NCBI GenBank assembly: GCA_009731375.1
Contig: BJOX01000029.1
Location: forward strand, 1,107,513 to 1,136,177
Direction: 5' to 3'
DNA: 28,665 nucleotides
From: Paulinella micropora
Lineage: Eukaryota; Cercozoa; Imbricatea; Euglyphida
Shown here one piece after another: positions 1 through 13,511 of the stretch. Within the stretch, counting starts at the first letter, position 1; every line of letters starts with the position of its first letter. The notes beneath the pieces were generated by a model that saw only the letters and a program-made list of their open reading frames with translations, did not search any database and was not told the origin of the DNA. Position numbers and translations under genes: made by a program.

Positions 1-147
<147 letters not shown>

Positions 148-155
148 CATGCCAG

Positions 156-195
156 TTATGTTATGTTATGTTATGTTATGTTATGTTATGTTATG
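156..195. repeat. (TTATG)8 pentanucleotide repeat
   Basis: Eight perfect TTATG units. Degenerate TTATG/TCATG words continue to about 240. The same pentamer family reappears near 15855-15915 and, on the other strand, as (ATAAC)n at 22676-23000. Confidence 0.97.
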
Positions 196-227
196 ATTTC
201 TGTTACGTTACATTATTTCATGTCATG

Positions 228-381
228 CTATGTTATGTTGTGGTGGCGTCCCGACCTCGTCCTCCGGATAATCATGGTAAGCATATCCTCCATATCCTCC
301 ATATCCTCGTCGTGCAGGCCTCGAGGCACACGTTGAGATTTCCCCGGAATGCTGCCCAGTCGCGACAGGAATAGCAGGCAG
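228..381 (-). CDS. Candidate terminal exon of a minus-strand gene (gene 1)
   Basis: Read on the minus strand, an acceptor of the form TTGCTATGTCCAG at 384-382 opens a frame that runs without stops to TAG at 230-228. The exon starts in phase 2. The peptide has a short hydrophobic start (CLLFLSRLGSIPG), then RVPRGLHDEDMEDMEDMLT and a basic end with RRTRSGRHH. The DMEDMEDM stretch comes from three copies of a 9-bp unit. A diverged copy of the acceptor and exon start lies at 16052, also minus, where the exon instead ends at a good GTAAGT donor. No family recognised. The exon at 1427-1349 could be upstream in the same gene, but its end phase does not fit directly, so another exon would be needed. 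Confidence 0.35.
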
Positions 382-842
382 CTGGACATAGCAAAAGCAA
401 ACAGCAACAACTTAATAATGATAAAGCGACAGCAACAACTTACACTTACATCATCATTTAATGTTGGCATGACAACACATGTAGGGATATGCCCCAACTC
501 GTGGCCAGCAGTGACAGGCACAACATTTAGCAACAACAAACAGCAACAGTCTAATAGTAAATACAGCGACAGCAACAATCTACACAACAATCTGTTGGCA
601 TGACATGGTCATATTGTGTTGGGATCTCCCCAACTCGTGCCCAGCCGCCATAGGCATGGCCGGGGCCTTGAAAAACAGCATCCATCAGCACACGGGAGCC
701 AGTCTACCATGCGACGGACCACATCCCACGTACGAGCGACGTACGATGAGCAGCAATCTACATCGTGTGTCGTGTATGACGTCATACGTTGGGATGACAG
801 TCAATACTAGTGATGCCACTCAGGGCGAAACAGGCAGCAGCG

Positions 843-915
843 ACACACACACACACACACACACAACACACACAAAACACACACACAACACACACACAAC
901 ACACACACACAACAC
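843..915. repeat. (CA)n tract with AACAC interruptions
   Basis: A dinucleotide CA run becomes ACAACACACAC-type imperfect repeats, ending at ACATGCAGAC. Confidence 0.9.
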
Positions 916-1159
916 ATGCAGACACGCGACAGGCATAACAGGGAACTAGATAATTATTATATTGATAGCAGACACCAACACATTATAATAGTAATAGCGA
1001 CAGCAACAAGCTACATCATAACATTATGTTGGCATGGCATGACATGTTGGGCTTTGTCCCAATGTCAAGCCCAGACAGGCAAGGCAAGCACCTGGACATC
1101 GCAAGACTAAACAGCAACAATTTAACTGTAATACCAACAGCAACAGCAACACCAGCAAC

Positions 1160-1268
1160 AATAAAGCAACAACAGCAACAACAACAACAACAAGATGCTG
1201 TTTACCGGTGGGGCGTGGTTCATGTTATCAACAACAACAACAACAACACAAACAACAACAACAACAAT

Positions 1269-1335
<67 letters not shown>

Positions 1336-1336
1336 T
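1160..1336. repeat. (CAA)n microsatellite interrupted by a copied exon end
   Basis: CAA repeats fill 1160-1193 and 1225-1335. Between them, 1194-1224 is a 31-bp copy of 1337-1367 with one mismatch. On the minus strand that 31-bp segment is the last codons plus GTAAAC donor of the exon at 1427-1349. Confidence 0.9.
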
Positions 1337-1348
1337 GATGCTGTTTAC

Positions 1349-1427
1349 CGGTGCGGCGTGGTTCATGACATCGGCCGGATCGGCCGGATCATCGTCCAAC
1401 ATGTCCCGTTCCAGTTGACGTTCCTCC
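1349..1427 (-). CDS. Candidate internal exon, acidic (minus strand)
   Basis: On the minus strand an acceptor CTATCTATCTAG at 1430-1428 is followed by a 79-nt open stretch, phase 2 in and phase 0 out, ending at CACCG|GTAAAC (donor 1348-1343). The peptide is strongly charged, EERQLERDMLDDDPADPADV followed by MNHAAP. The upstream intron is the (TATC)n tract plus the 834-bp gap and the downstream intron is (TTG)n. The end of the exon with its donor is copied at 1194-1224. No domain recognised; composition and splice sites argue for coding. Confidence 0.4.
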
Positions 1428-1428
1428 C

Positions 1429-2409
<981 letters not shown>

Positions 2410-2718
2410 ATAAGGCACCCCACCACGGGCCCAGCACACCCACACCATCCCCTAATTCTCTGTCTGTCGACAGATGGCACCCATTTCAAAAAATCAAGCC
2501 CAAGAGAGGGTCAGTGACACCTCAAGTGGCCTTGGTTCATTCCGTAGAGTAAGTGATAAGATCAACTGATGAAATATCGACTAATGTCAGAAAAAAGGAG
2601 CTTCTGATTTCGTCAACCAGGAAGTCTGTGGGTAAAGTATTAACCCGATGCCCAGCTAAGCCGTGATGTTTGCACGGAAGGGACTGATACAGGCAATACC
2701 AAAGCTTCCTGGTACCAA
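2410..2718 (-). repeat. R3 dispersed element, copy A (partial)
   Basis: Nearly the same sequence as 4088-4443 and, in opposite orientation, 13009-13236. Landmarks on the plus strand are CTGTCTGTCGACAGATGG, GACTAATGTCAGAAAAAAGG and TTTGCACGGAAGGGACTGAT. On the minus strand each copy keeps an open frame with LPCKHH, RVNTL and IRSSFFLTLVDISS. The first 14 bases (ATAAGGCACCCCAC) are the reverse complement of 12839-12852 in copy C. The left side is cut by the gap. Confidence 0.85.
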
Positions 2719-2816
2719 GATAGATAGATAGATAGGTAGATAGAAAGATAGATAGATAGATAGATAAAGAGATAGATAAAGAGATAGATAAAGAGATAGA
2801 TAGATAGGATAGATAG

Positions 2817-2877
<61 letters not shown>

Positions 2878-2925
2878 GTAGATAGGTAGATAGGTAGATA
2901 GGTAGATAGATACATAGATAGATAC

Positions 2926-2966
<41 letters not shown>

Positions 2967-2967
2967 C

Positions 2968-3057
<90 letters not shown>
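2719..3057. repeat. (GATA)n tract with GGTA, AAAGA and CATA variants
   Basis: Imperfect GATA repeats containing (GATAAAGA), (GATAGGTA) and (GATACATA) higher-order blocks. No other content. Confidence 0.95.
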
Positions 3058-3209
3058 GATGTCGCAAAGGAATGTAGTCCTTGCAAAGGAACGCAGTTTC
3101 ACATCAAACAATAATTTGTGTACTGTGCATGTGTCCGGGATGGGAATCACGGGTAGACTGTTCTGGAAAAAGAAGAGGAAGGACGTTGAAGAAAAAGGCA
3201 ATCTAGGAA
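3058..3209 (-). repeat. U element, copy 1; possible exon with splice acceptor
   Basis: The segment 3061-3175 recurs at 4941 and 5200. On the minus strand it reads as a long pyrimidine stretch ending TTCTTTTTCCAG, then an open frame containing SLPVIPIPDTCTVHKLLFDV. Copy 1 alone keeps an extra 35 nt of flank (3176-3209), so it may be closest to the source. It lacks 2 nt next to the acceptor compared with the other copies. It may be a duplicated exon, but no donor is clear. Confidence 0.6.
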
Positions 3210-3211
3210 TG

Positions 3212-3304
<93 letters not shown>

Positions 3305-3352
3305 GATAGGATAGGATAGGATAGGATAGATAGGATAGGATAGGATAGATAA

Positions 3353-3432
<80 letters not shown>

Positions 3433-3445
3433 GATAGATAGATAG

Positions 3446-3492
<47 letters not shown>

Positions 3493-4087
3493 NNNNNNNN
3501 NNNNNNNNNNNNNNNNNNNNNNNNNNNNNNNNNNNNNNNNNNNNNNNNNNNNNNNNNNNNNNNNNNNNNNNNNNNNNNNNNNNNNNNNNNNNNNNNNNNN
3601 NNNNNNNNNNNNNNNNNNNNNNNNNNNNNNNNNNNNNNNNNNNNNNNNNNNNNNNNNNNNNNNNNNNNNNNNNNNNNNNNNNNNNNNNNNNNNNNNNNNN
3701 NNNNNNNNNNNNNNNNNNNNNNNNNNNNNNNNNNNNNNNNNNNNNNNNNNNNNNNNNNNNNNNNNNNNNNNNNNNNNNNNNNNNNNNNNNNNNNNNNNNN
3801 NNNNNNNNNNNNNNNNNNNNNNNNNNNNNNNNNNNNNNNNNNNNNNNNNNNNNNNNNNNNNNNNNNNNNNNNNNNNNNNNNNNNNNNNNNNNNNNNNNNN
3901 NNNNNNNNNNNNNNNNNNNNNNNNNNNNNNNNNNNNNNNNNNNNNNNNNNNNNNNNNNNNNNNNNNNNNNNNNNNNNNNNNNNNNNNNNNNNNNNNNNNN
4001 NNNNNNNNNNNNNNNNNNNNNNNNNNNNNNNNNNNNNNNNNNNNNNNNNNNNNNNNNNNNNNNNNNNNNNNNNNNNNNNNNNNNNNN
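3210..4087. repeat. (GATA)n with (GGATA) pentamers, then a 595-bp gap
   Basis: GATA repeats with a short GATAG/GGATA pentamer patch at 3301-3345, then N from 3493 to 4087. Confidence 0.95.
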
Positions 4088-4443
4088 ACACCATCCCCTA
4101 ATTCTCTGTCTGTCGACAGATGGCACCCATTTCAAAAAAAACCAAGCCCAAGGGAGGGTCAGTGATACCTCAAGTGGCCTTGGTTCGCTCCGTGGAGTAA
4201 GTGATGAGATCAACTGATGAGATATCGACTAATGTCAGAAAAAAGGAGCTTCTGATTTCGTCAACCAAGGAAGTCTGTAAAGTATTGACCCGATGCCCAG
4301 CTAAGACGTGATGTTTGCACGGAAGGGACTGATACAGGCGATACCAAAGCTCCCTAGTACCAGGCGGGGCCAGGGCTCGTTCCATAAGCGCCCCTTGCAG
4401 AACGAGCTCCCACCTCCATTACAGAGGGCCCAGTAAGCAGATG
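4088..4443 (-). repeat. R3 dispersed element, copy B
   Basis: Longest copy of R3 in this orientation. It shares 4427-4443 (CCCAGTAAGCAGATGGAG, reverse complement) with the start of the shared part of copy C at 13009. Small indels relative to copy A add up to a multiple of three within the minus-strand frame (LWYRLYQSLPCKHH ... IRSSFFLTLVDISS). The last part encodes TYSTERTKAT before a stop. It could be a transposon remnant or a duplicated gene fragment; no terminal repeats were found. Confidence 0.85.
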
Positions 4444-4580
<137 letters not shown>

Positions 4581-4801
4581 AAACAGGGAGCTACATGCAA
4601 TGCGGCGACAAGGGACCTACCACCAGGTTTTTAGACGATATTAACGTTAATGCTGATGTTAATGTTGATGTTAGTGTCGATGTTAAATGTTAAACATTAA
4701 ATGGTAAATGGTAAATGTGAATTTTAATGTCGATGTCAATATCCATTGTTAATTTTAATATTAATGTCCATGTCATGACGTTGATGTTGATGTTGATGTT
4801 C
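4581..4801. repeat. Degenerate GTTAAT/GATGTT hexamer-like region
   Basis: After a 50-bp unique stretch, 4638-4800 is built of decayed TGTTGA/TGTTAA/ATGTCGATG words, with ATGGTAA repeated near 4700. No credible ORF. Confidence 0.7.
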
Positions 4802-5460
<659 letters not shown>

Positions 5461-5473
5461 ATGCTAGGTGTAC

Positions 5474-7937
<2,464 letters not shown>

Positions 7938-7962
7938 CTGAGACACACACAGCAAACCGACA

Positions 7963-8156
7963 TCAAGGATATAGAACCGGGGAATTCAGGTAGTAGATGG
8001 GGACATTTAAGGCAGTAGATGGGGACATTTCTGCATTAGAAGGTGGTGTTAGGACAGTATGGGAGGAAACGGATGGATTGGGGCGCATCGCGGGACGCGA
8101 GGAGAAACAACGAGTGACACAGGCGCTCTTAGAGGAGGCTGTTTCATTCGCTGTCT
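7963..8156 (-). CDS. Candidate Ser/Thr-rich exon upstream of gene 2
   Basis: The minus strand has a very strong acceptor: a pyrimidine run ending TTTTCCCCCCCACTAG (8157). The following frame encodes TANETASSKSACVTRCFSS, then PSVSSHTVLTPPSNAEMSPS, and stops at TGA, 7965-7963. Either this is the last exon of a separate upstream gene ending 38 bp before exon 7937, or it splices to that exon through a poor donor (AAT|GTCCCC or CCG|GTTCTA). A 17-bp direct repeat (AGTAGATGGGGACATTT) falls near the end. Confidence 0.4.
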
Positions 8157-8200
8157 CTAGTGGGGGGGAAAACAACGTGAGGAGGAAGAACCGCCACAGG

Positions 8201-8201
8201 T

Positions 8202-8236
<35 letters not shown>

Positions 8237-8248
8237 GCACGCACGCAC
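8201..8248. repeat. (CA)n then (CGCA)n tract
   Basis: CA dinucleotides change to ACGC tetramers. On the minus strand it reads GTGCGTGCGTGC then GTGTGT, so possible donors recur every 4 bp after the exon at 8419-8249. Confidence 0.95.
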
Positions 8249-8419
8249 AATCCCTTGTCCTTGCCTGTTTGTGTCGTGCCTCCTCCTTCAACTGCCTCGC
8301 TTTCCTCTCCGCGTCCCTGTTCGCCGCCTTCCTATGCGCTTCCTTTGGTAGCGTCACGGAAGACAGAAAGTCCGCTTCACTTATTAGCGTGACGGGAGAG
8401 GGAAAAATCCTTTTGGCCT
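8249..8419 (-). CDS. Candidate charged, coiled-coil-like exon
   Basis: Minus-strand acceptor GGGCAAGTAG (8420) opens a frame encoding AKRIFPSPVTLISEADFLSS and then KEAHRKAANRDAERKARQLK followed by EEARHKQARTRD. The second half is an uninterrupted charged helix. The exact donor cannot be fixed because GTGCGT repeats every 4 nt; the first one (8248) would join to the 8156 exon through a TAG stop, while one 12 nt further gives an open join. The same helical, Lys/Glu/Gln-rich character is seen in the micro-exon at 10911-10873. Confidence 0.45.
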
Positions 8420-8443
8420 CTACTTGCCCCAGCCCTTCCTATA

Positions 8444-8819
<376 letters not shown>

Positions 8820-8852
8820 ATCCTTTTTAACTAGGCTTGCCTTTCCTGCTTT
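8820..8852 (-). CDS. Candidate 33-nt Lys-rich micro-exon
   Basis: Minus strand: GCAATAAG| then a frame KAGKASLVKKD and donor GAT|GTATGC. The other two frames have stops. The sequence just before it (GGCAATAAGAA) resembles the start of gene 2 exon 7076 (GGCAACAAGAA), so it may be a decayed relative of that exon with a lost TAG acceptor. Confidence 0.3.
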
Positions 8853-8912
8853 CTTATTGCCAAAAGATAGAAAGACAGATAGATAGAAAGATAGAAAGAC
8901 AGACAGACAGAC

Positions 8913-9056
<144 letters not shown>

Positions 9057-9081
9057 TGATTGATTGATTGATTCCATGTAC

Positions 9082-9104
9082 CATGTCAACCACAGCGTCA
9101 AACG
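9082..9104 (-). CDS. Candidate 23-nt micro-exon, copy 2 (FDAVVDM)
   Basis: Minus strand: TCTATCTCAAAG| exon |GTACAT. Phase 1 in, phase 0 out; it encodes xFDAVVDM. Compared with the copy at 9217-9195 it differs at three bases, all synonymous in this frame. The acceptor ends AAAG, so it is not a classic YAG site, which lowers confidence in the boundary. Confidence 0.4.
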
Positions 9105-9109
9105 CTTTG

Positions 9110-9185
<76 letters not shown>

Positions 9186-9194
9186 GGAATTTAC

Positions 9195-9217
9195 CATGTC
9201 AACTACAGCGTCGAATG
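9195..9217 (-). CDS. Candidate 23-nt micro-exon, copy 1 (FDAVVDM)
   Basis: Same structure as 9104-9082: TCTATCTCAAAG| exon |GTAAAT. It lies 113 bp upstream in minus-strand order, separated by GATA repeat. The donor flanks differ (GTAAATTCC versus GTACATGGA) while the coding part is conserved. Confidence 0.4.
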
Positions 9218-9222
9218 CTTTG

Positions 9223-9265
<43 letters not shown>

Positions 9266-9294
9266 TAGACAGACAGATAGATAGATAGATAGAT

Positions 9295-9335
<41 letters not shown>

Positions 9336-9381
9336 ATAGATAAATAGATAGATAGATAGATAGATAGCTAGTCAGACAGAC

Positions 9382-9428
<47 letters not shown>

Positions 9429-9467
9429 CAGATAGATAGATAGACAGATAGATAGATAGATAGACAA

Positions 9468-9587
<120 letters not shown>

Positions 9588-9589
9588 GT

Positions 9590-10401
9590 NNNNNNNNNNN
9601 NNNNNNNNNNNNNNNNNNNNNNNNNNNNNNNNNNNNNNNNNNNNNNNNNNNNNNNNNNNNNNNNNNNNNNNNNNNNNNNNNNNNNNNNNNNNNNNNNNNN
9701 NNNNNNNNNNNNNNNNNNNNNNNNNNNNNNNNNNNNNNNNNNNNNNNNNNNNNNNNNNNNNNNNNNNNNNNNNNNNNNNNNNNNNNNNNNNNNNNNNNNN
9801 NNNNNNNNNNNNNNNNNNNNNNNNNNNNNNNNNNNNNNNNNNNNNNNNNNNNNNNNNNNNNNNNNNNNNNNNNNNNNNNNNNNNNNNNNNNNNNNNNNNN
9901 NNNNNNNNNNNNNNNNNNNNNNNNNNNNNNNNNNNNNNNNNNNNNNNNNNNNNNNNNNNNNNNNNNNNNNNNNNNNNNNNNNNNNNNNNNNNNNNNNNNN
10001 NNNNNNNNNNNNNNNNNNNNNNNNNNNNNNNNNNNNNNNNNNNNNNNNNNNNNNNNNNNNNNNNNNNNNNNNNNNNNNNNNNNNNNNNNNNNNNNNNNNN
10101 NNNNNNNNNNNNNNNNNNNNNNNNNNNNNNNNNNNNNNNNNNNNNNNNNNNNNNNNNNNNNNNNNNNNNNNNNNNNNNNNNNNNNNNNNNNNNNNNNNNN
10201 NNNNNNNNNNNNNNNNNNNNNNNNNNNNNNNNNNNNNNNNNNNNNNNNNNNNNNNNNNNNNNNNNNNNNNNNNNNNNNNNNNNNNNNNNNNNNNNNNNNN
10301 NNNNNNNNNNNNNNNNNNNNNNNNNNNNNNNNNNNNNNNNNNNNNNNNNNNNNNNNNNNNNNNNNNNNNNNNNNNNNNNNNNNNNNNNNNNNNNNNNNNN
10401 N
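9590..10401. other. 812-bp assembly gap within (GATA)n
   Basis: All N, flanked on both sides by GATA repeat. Content unknown. Confidence 0.99.
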
Positions 10402-10496
<95 letters not shown>

Positions 10497-10534
10497 GTAG
10501 GTAGATAGGTAGGTAGGTAGGTAGGTAGGTAGGT

Positions 10535-10617
<83 letters not shown>

Positions 10618-10622
10618 CAAAG

Positions 10623-10708
<86 letters not shown>

Positions 10709-10750
10709 GTAGGTAGGTAGGTAGGTAGGTAGGTAGGTAGNNNNNNNNNN

Positions 10751-10846
<96 letters not shown>

Positions 10847-10863
10847 GGATAGATGGATAGATA
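10402..10863. repeat. (GATA)n alternating with (GGTA)n
   Basis: GATA blocks separated by GGTA blocks at about 10495-10536 and 10707-10740, with 10 N at 10741-10750. Confidence 0.95.
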
Positions 10864-10872
10864 GCTACACAC

Positions 10873-10911
10873 CTGTGCTAGCCTGGCATCCTTCTCCTGC
10901 TTCCTCAGTGC
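10873..10911 (-). CDS. Candidate 39-nt micro-exon (ALRKQEKDARLAQ)
   Basis: Minus strand: TGAATAG| then 13 codons, then CACAG|GTGTGT. Phase 0 to 0, with good sites at both ends. The frame gives ALRKQEKDARLAQ, a charged amphipathic helix like the 8419-8249 exon further down the same strand. One alternative frame has an early stop. Confidence 0.45.
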
Positions 10912-10917
10912 CTATTC

Positions 10918-11036
10918 ACATGCATACATACATGAATGCATGCATACATACATACATACATAGTAATACATACAAACATACATACATGCATGCATACATA
11001 CATACATACGTACATACGTACATACATACATTACAT
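10918..11036. repeat. (CATA)n with GCATGCA interruptions
   Basis: CATA units with scattered TGCATGCATA and ACGTACATACG words; no other content. Confidence 0.92.
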
Positions 11037-11042
11037 ACACAC

Positions 11043-11074
11043 CTCATTCGCCTCCGTTTGCTCCATCTCAAAAT
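11043..11074 (-). CDS. Candidate 32-nt micro-exon (DFEMEQTEANE), inverted relative to its neighbours
   Basis: Minus strand: TTTCCAAAG| exon |GTGTGTATG, phase 1 in and 0 out, encoding xFEMEQTEANE. The end GGCGAATGAG|GTGTGTATG is identical to the plus-strand micro-exon ending at 11610, so it is an inverted copy of that family. Confidence 0.35.
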
Positions 11075-11080
11075 CTTTGG

Positions 11081-11147
11081 AAAGCACCAGAGCAGGAAGA
11101 GTTTGAGATGAGGCGAAGGATGAAAACGACACAACGGGAACAGCAGC
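11081..11147 (+). CDS. Candidate charged exon, plus strand (EEFEMRRRMKTTQREQQ)
   Basis: Open plus-strand frame, ending CAGC|GTGTAT (phase 1), encodes LWKAPEQEEFEM and RRRMKTTQREQQ. The left boundary is not fixed: GGAAAG| at 11083 or CACCAG| at 11090 are possible acceptors. It is the first of four related plus-strand micro-exons (next at 11578, 11830 and 11931). Confidence 0.4.
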
Positions 11148-11362
11148 GTGTATCTATGTACGTATGTATGTGTGTACGTACGTATGTTGTGTATGTATGT
11201 TATGTATGTATGCATGTATGTATGTATGTATATATGTATGTATGTATGTATGTATGCATGTATGTATGTATGTATGTATGTATGTATGTATGTATGTATG
11301 AATGTATGAATGTCTGTATGTATGTATGTATGCATGTATGCATGTATGTATGTAAATGTATG

Positions 11363-11393
<31 letters not shown>

Positions 11394-11577
11394 TGTATGT
11401 ATGTAATGTATTAATGTATGTATGTATGTATGTACGTATGTAATGTATGTATGTATGCATGTATGTATGTATGTATGTATGTATGTATGTATGTATGTAT
11501 GTGTGTATGTATGTATGTACAAACGTGTGTATGTATGTATGTATGTATGTATGTATGTATGTATGTATGTATGTATG
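11148..11577. repeat. (TATG)n microsatellite
   Basis: TATG units with scattered TGCATG, TACG and TAATG variants between the micro-exon candidates ending at 11147 and starting at 11578. Confidence 0.95.
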
Positions 11578-11610
11578 ATGAAGACGCGACAGCAGGGAGA
11601 GGCGAATGAG
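11578..11610 (+). CDS. Candidate 33-nt micro-exon ([11 protein letters not shown])
   Basis: Encodes [11 protein letters not shown] and ends at a clear GAATGAG|GTGTGT donor. Acceptor uncertain (GATGAAG| or ACAGCAG| inside). It differs from 11931-11963 at two bases. Flanked on both sides by TATG repeat. Confidence 0.4.
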
Positions 11611-11693
11611 GTGTGTATGTAATGTATGTCATGTATGTATGTATGTATGTATGTATGTATGTATGTATGTATGTATCTATCTATCTATCTATG

Positions 11694-11752
<59 letters not shown>

Positions 11753-11829
11753 GTATATGTATGTATGCATGTAATACTATGTATGTATGTATGTATGTAT
11801 GTATGTATGTATGTATGTATGTATGTATG
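11611..11829. repeat. (TATG)n with an internal (CTAT)n block
   Basis: TATG repeat, a CTAT/GATA-type block at 11676-11752, then TATG again up to the micro-exon at 11830. Confidence 0.95.
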
Positions 11830-11859
11830 ACGAAGGCGCGACAGCAGGAACAGGAGGAG
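11830..11859 (+). CDS. Candidate 30-nt micro-exon ([10 protein letters not shown])
   Basis: Encodes [10 protein letters not shown] and ends GGAGGAG|GTATGT. Related to the exons at 11578 and 11931 but with a diverged 3' half (GAACAGGAGGAG instead of GGAGAGGCGAATGAG). Flanked by TATG repeat. Confidence 0.38.
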
Positions 11860-11930
11860 GTATGTAATTCTATGTATGTATGTATGTATGTATGTATGTA
11901 TGTATGTATGTATGTATGTATGTATGTATG
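11860..11930. repeat. (TATG)n spacer
   Basis: Pure TATG after TAATTCTATG; it separates the third and fourth plus-strand micro-exon candidates. Confidence 0.95.
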
Positions 11931-11963
11931 ATGAAGGCGCGACAGCAGGGAGAGGCAAATGAG
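11931..11963 (+). CDS. Candidate 33-nt micro-exon ([11 protein letters not shown])
   Basis: Encodes [11 protein letters not shown] with donor AATGAG|GTGTGT. Near-identical to 11578-11610 (one Thr/Ala change, one silent change). Confidence 0.4.
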
Positions 11964-12249
11964 GTGTGTATGTATGTATGTATGTATGTATGTATGTATG
12001 TATGTATGTATGTATGTATGATGTTTTGCTGTATATGTAAGCATGTGTGTGTGTATGTATGTATGTATGTATGTATGTATGTATGTATGTATGTATGTAT
12101 GTATGCATGTATGTATATGTATGTATGTATTTATGTGTGTATGTATGTATGTGTGTATGTGTGTGTGTATGTGCGTATTTTGTACGTACGTCTTTGTGTG
12201 TGTATGTATGTATGTATGTATGTATGTATGCATGTATGATCGTAGGCAC

Positions 12250-12302
<53 letters not shown>

Positions 12303-12330
12303 CATATATATATATATACATAATATTAAT
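11964..12330. repeat. (TATG)n then (TA)n
   Basis: TATG to about 12238 with a short TTTTGCTG interruption near 12022 and TGTG variants, then alternating TA with a few TATG/TACA breaks from 12250 to 12322. Confidence 0.95.
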
Positions 12331-12370
12331 GTTATTACATGTATGGAAGCAATATTGTATGTATGCTCAC

Positions 12371-12399
12371 CGTGGTCATTTGCAAAGCCTTGTTCACCT
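12371..12399 (-). CDS. Candidate 29-nt micro-exon (VNKALQMTT)
   Basis: Minus strand: AAAATTCAAAG| exon |GTGAGC. Phase 1 in, 0 out; encodes xVNKALQMTT. The CAAAG| acceptor and the phase match the micro-exons at 9104, 9217 and 11074. The opposite strand also has a decent acceptor (TTTGAATTTTAG|GCTGCC at 12411-12412), so the strand is not certain. Confidence 0.3.
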
Positions 12400-12458
12400 C
12401 TTTGAATTTTAGGCTGCCTGTTGCCGCACAATACATACCCACCATGGACAATCATCTT

Positions 12459-12459
12459 A

Positions 12460-12500
<41 letters not shown>

Positions 12501-12528
12501 TCTCCGTCTCCGTCTCTCCGTCTATCTG

Positions 12529-12559
<31 letters not shown>

Positions 12560-12746
12560 CGTCTCTCTGTCTATCTGTCTGTCTCTGTCTCTGTTCTCTG
12601 TTCTCTGTTCTCTGTTCTCTGTCTCTGTCTCTGTCTCTGTCTCTGTTCTCTGTTCTCTGTTCTCTGTTCTCTGTTCTCTGTCTCTGTCTCTGTCTCTGTC
12701 TCTGTCTCTGTCTCTCTGTCTCTGTCTCTCTCTTTCTCTCTCTCTA

Positions 12747-12790
<44 letters not shown>

Positions 12791-12799
12791 CCTATCTAC

Positions 12800-12836
<37 letters not shown>
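12459..12836. repeat. (CT)n, (CTCTGT)n, (TTCTCTG)n, (TA)n, (CTAT)n
   Basis: Pyrimidine-rich tract: CT dinucleotides, then alternating blocks of CTCTGT hexamers and TTCTCTG heptamers at 12585-12715, CT again, TA at 12766-12789, and CTAT to 12836. Confidence 0.95.
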
Positions 12837-12837
<1 letters not shown>

Positions 12838-13236
12838 GTGGGGTGCCTTATGTGTGCCTAGCCATACGCCTATAAGTCACATGCCGAAATAGCGACGGGA
12901 AGCACAATCCTGTTCCCTCAGGGTGCCCTTTCTCGCTTGTTGAGCCCGGAATAAAACCCACAGTGCTCTGTCGGTTTATACTAGACTGTCGAACAGTCTC
13001 GAAACTCCATCTGCTTACTGGGCCCTCTGTAATGGAGGTGGGAGCTCGTTCTGCAAGGGGCGCTTATGGAACGAGCCCTGGCCCCGCCTGGTACTAGGGA
13101 GCTTTGGTATCGCCTGTATCAGTCCCTTCCGTGCAAACATCACGGCTTAGCTGGGTATCGGGTTAATACTTTACCCACAGACTTCCTTGGTCAAATCAGA
13201 AGCTCCTTTTTTCTGACATTAGTCGATATCTCATCC
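12837..13236 (+). repeat. R3 dispersed element, copy C (inverted relative to A and B)
   Basis: Bases 13009-13236 are the reverse complement of R3 copy B with a few changes. Bases 12837-13008 are extra sequence seen only here, with AATAAA near 12951 and the word CTGTCGGTTTATACTAG (12968-12984), which recurs with one change at 23112-23128. The plus strand keeps an open frame with ERALAPPGTRELWYRLYQ and IRSSFFLTLVDISS. Indels relative to A and B again keep that frame. Confidence 0.85.
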
Positions 13237-13250
13237 ATCTATCTATCTAT

Positions 13251-13261
<11 letters not shown>

Positions 13262-13337
<76 letters not shown>

Positions 13338-13361
13338 GTAATAGTAATAATGATAATAATG

Positions 13362-13416
<55 letters not shown>

Positions 13417-13442
13417 TAACAATAATAATAACAATAAGAATG

Positions 13443-13511
<69 letters not shown>
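13262..13511. repeat. (TAA)n microsatellite
   Basis: TAA units with a few TAG, TGA and TAC interruptions. Confidence 0.97.

Larger units (their letters stand above)
200..1160. repeat. R1: degenerate repeat block, four or more diverged units
   Basis: Units share the words CTGGACAT, AAACAGCAACAA, TTGGCATGACA, CCCAACTCGTGCCCAG and GACAGGCA. Recognisable units start near 360, 460, 590 and 1020, with a weaker one near 790. A further diverged copy of about 300 bp lies at 15880-16190. The left part holds the terminal exon at 381-228, so the block may be a locally duplicated gene end and not a mobile element. A CA-rich tract interrupts it at 843-915. Confidence 0.6.

Noticed and set aside
10916-12455. 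HTYI and MYVC repeat frames on both strands
   Set aside because: Translations of (CATA)n/(TATG)n. Only the short unique islands within them were kept as candidates.
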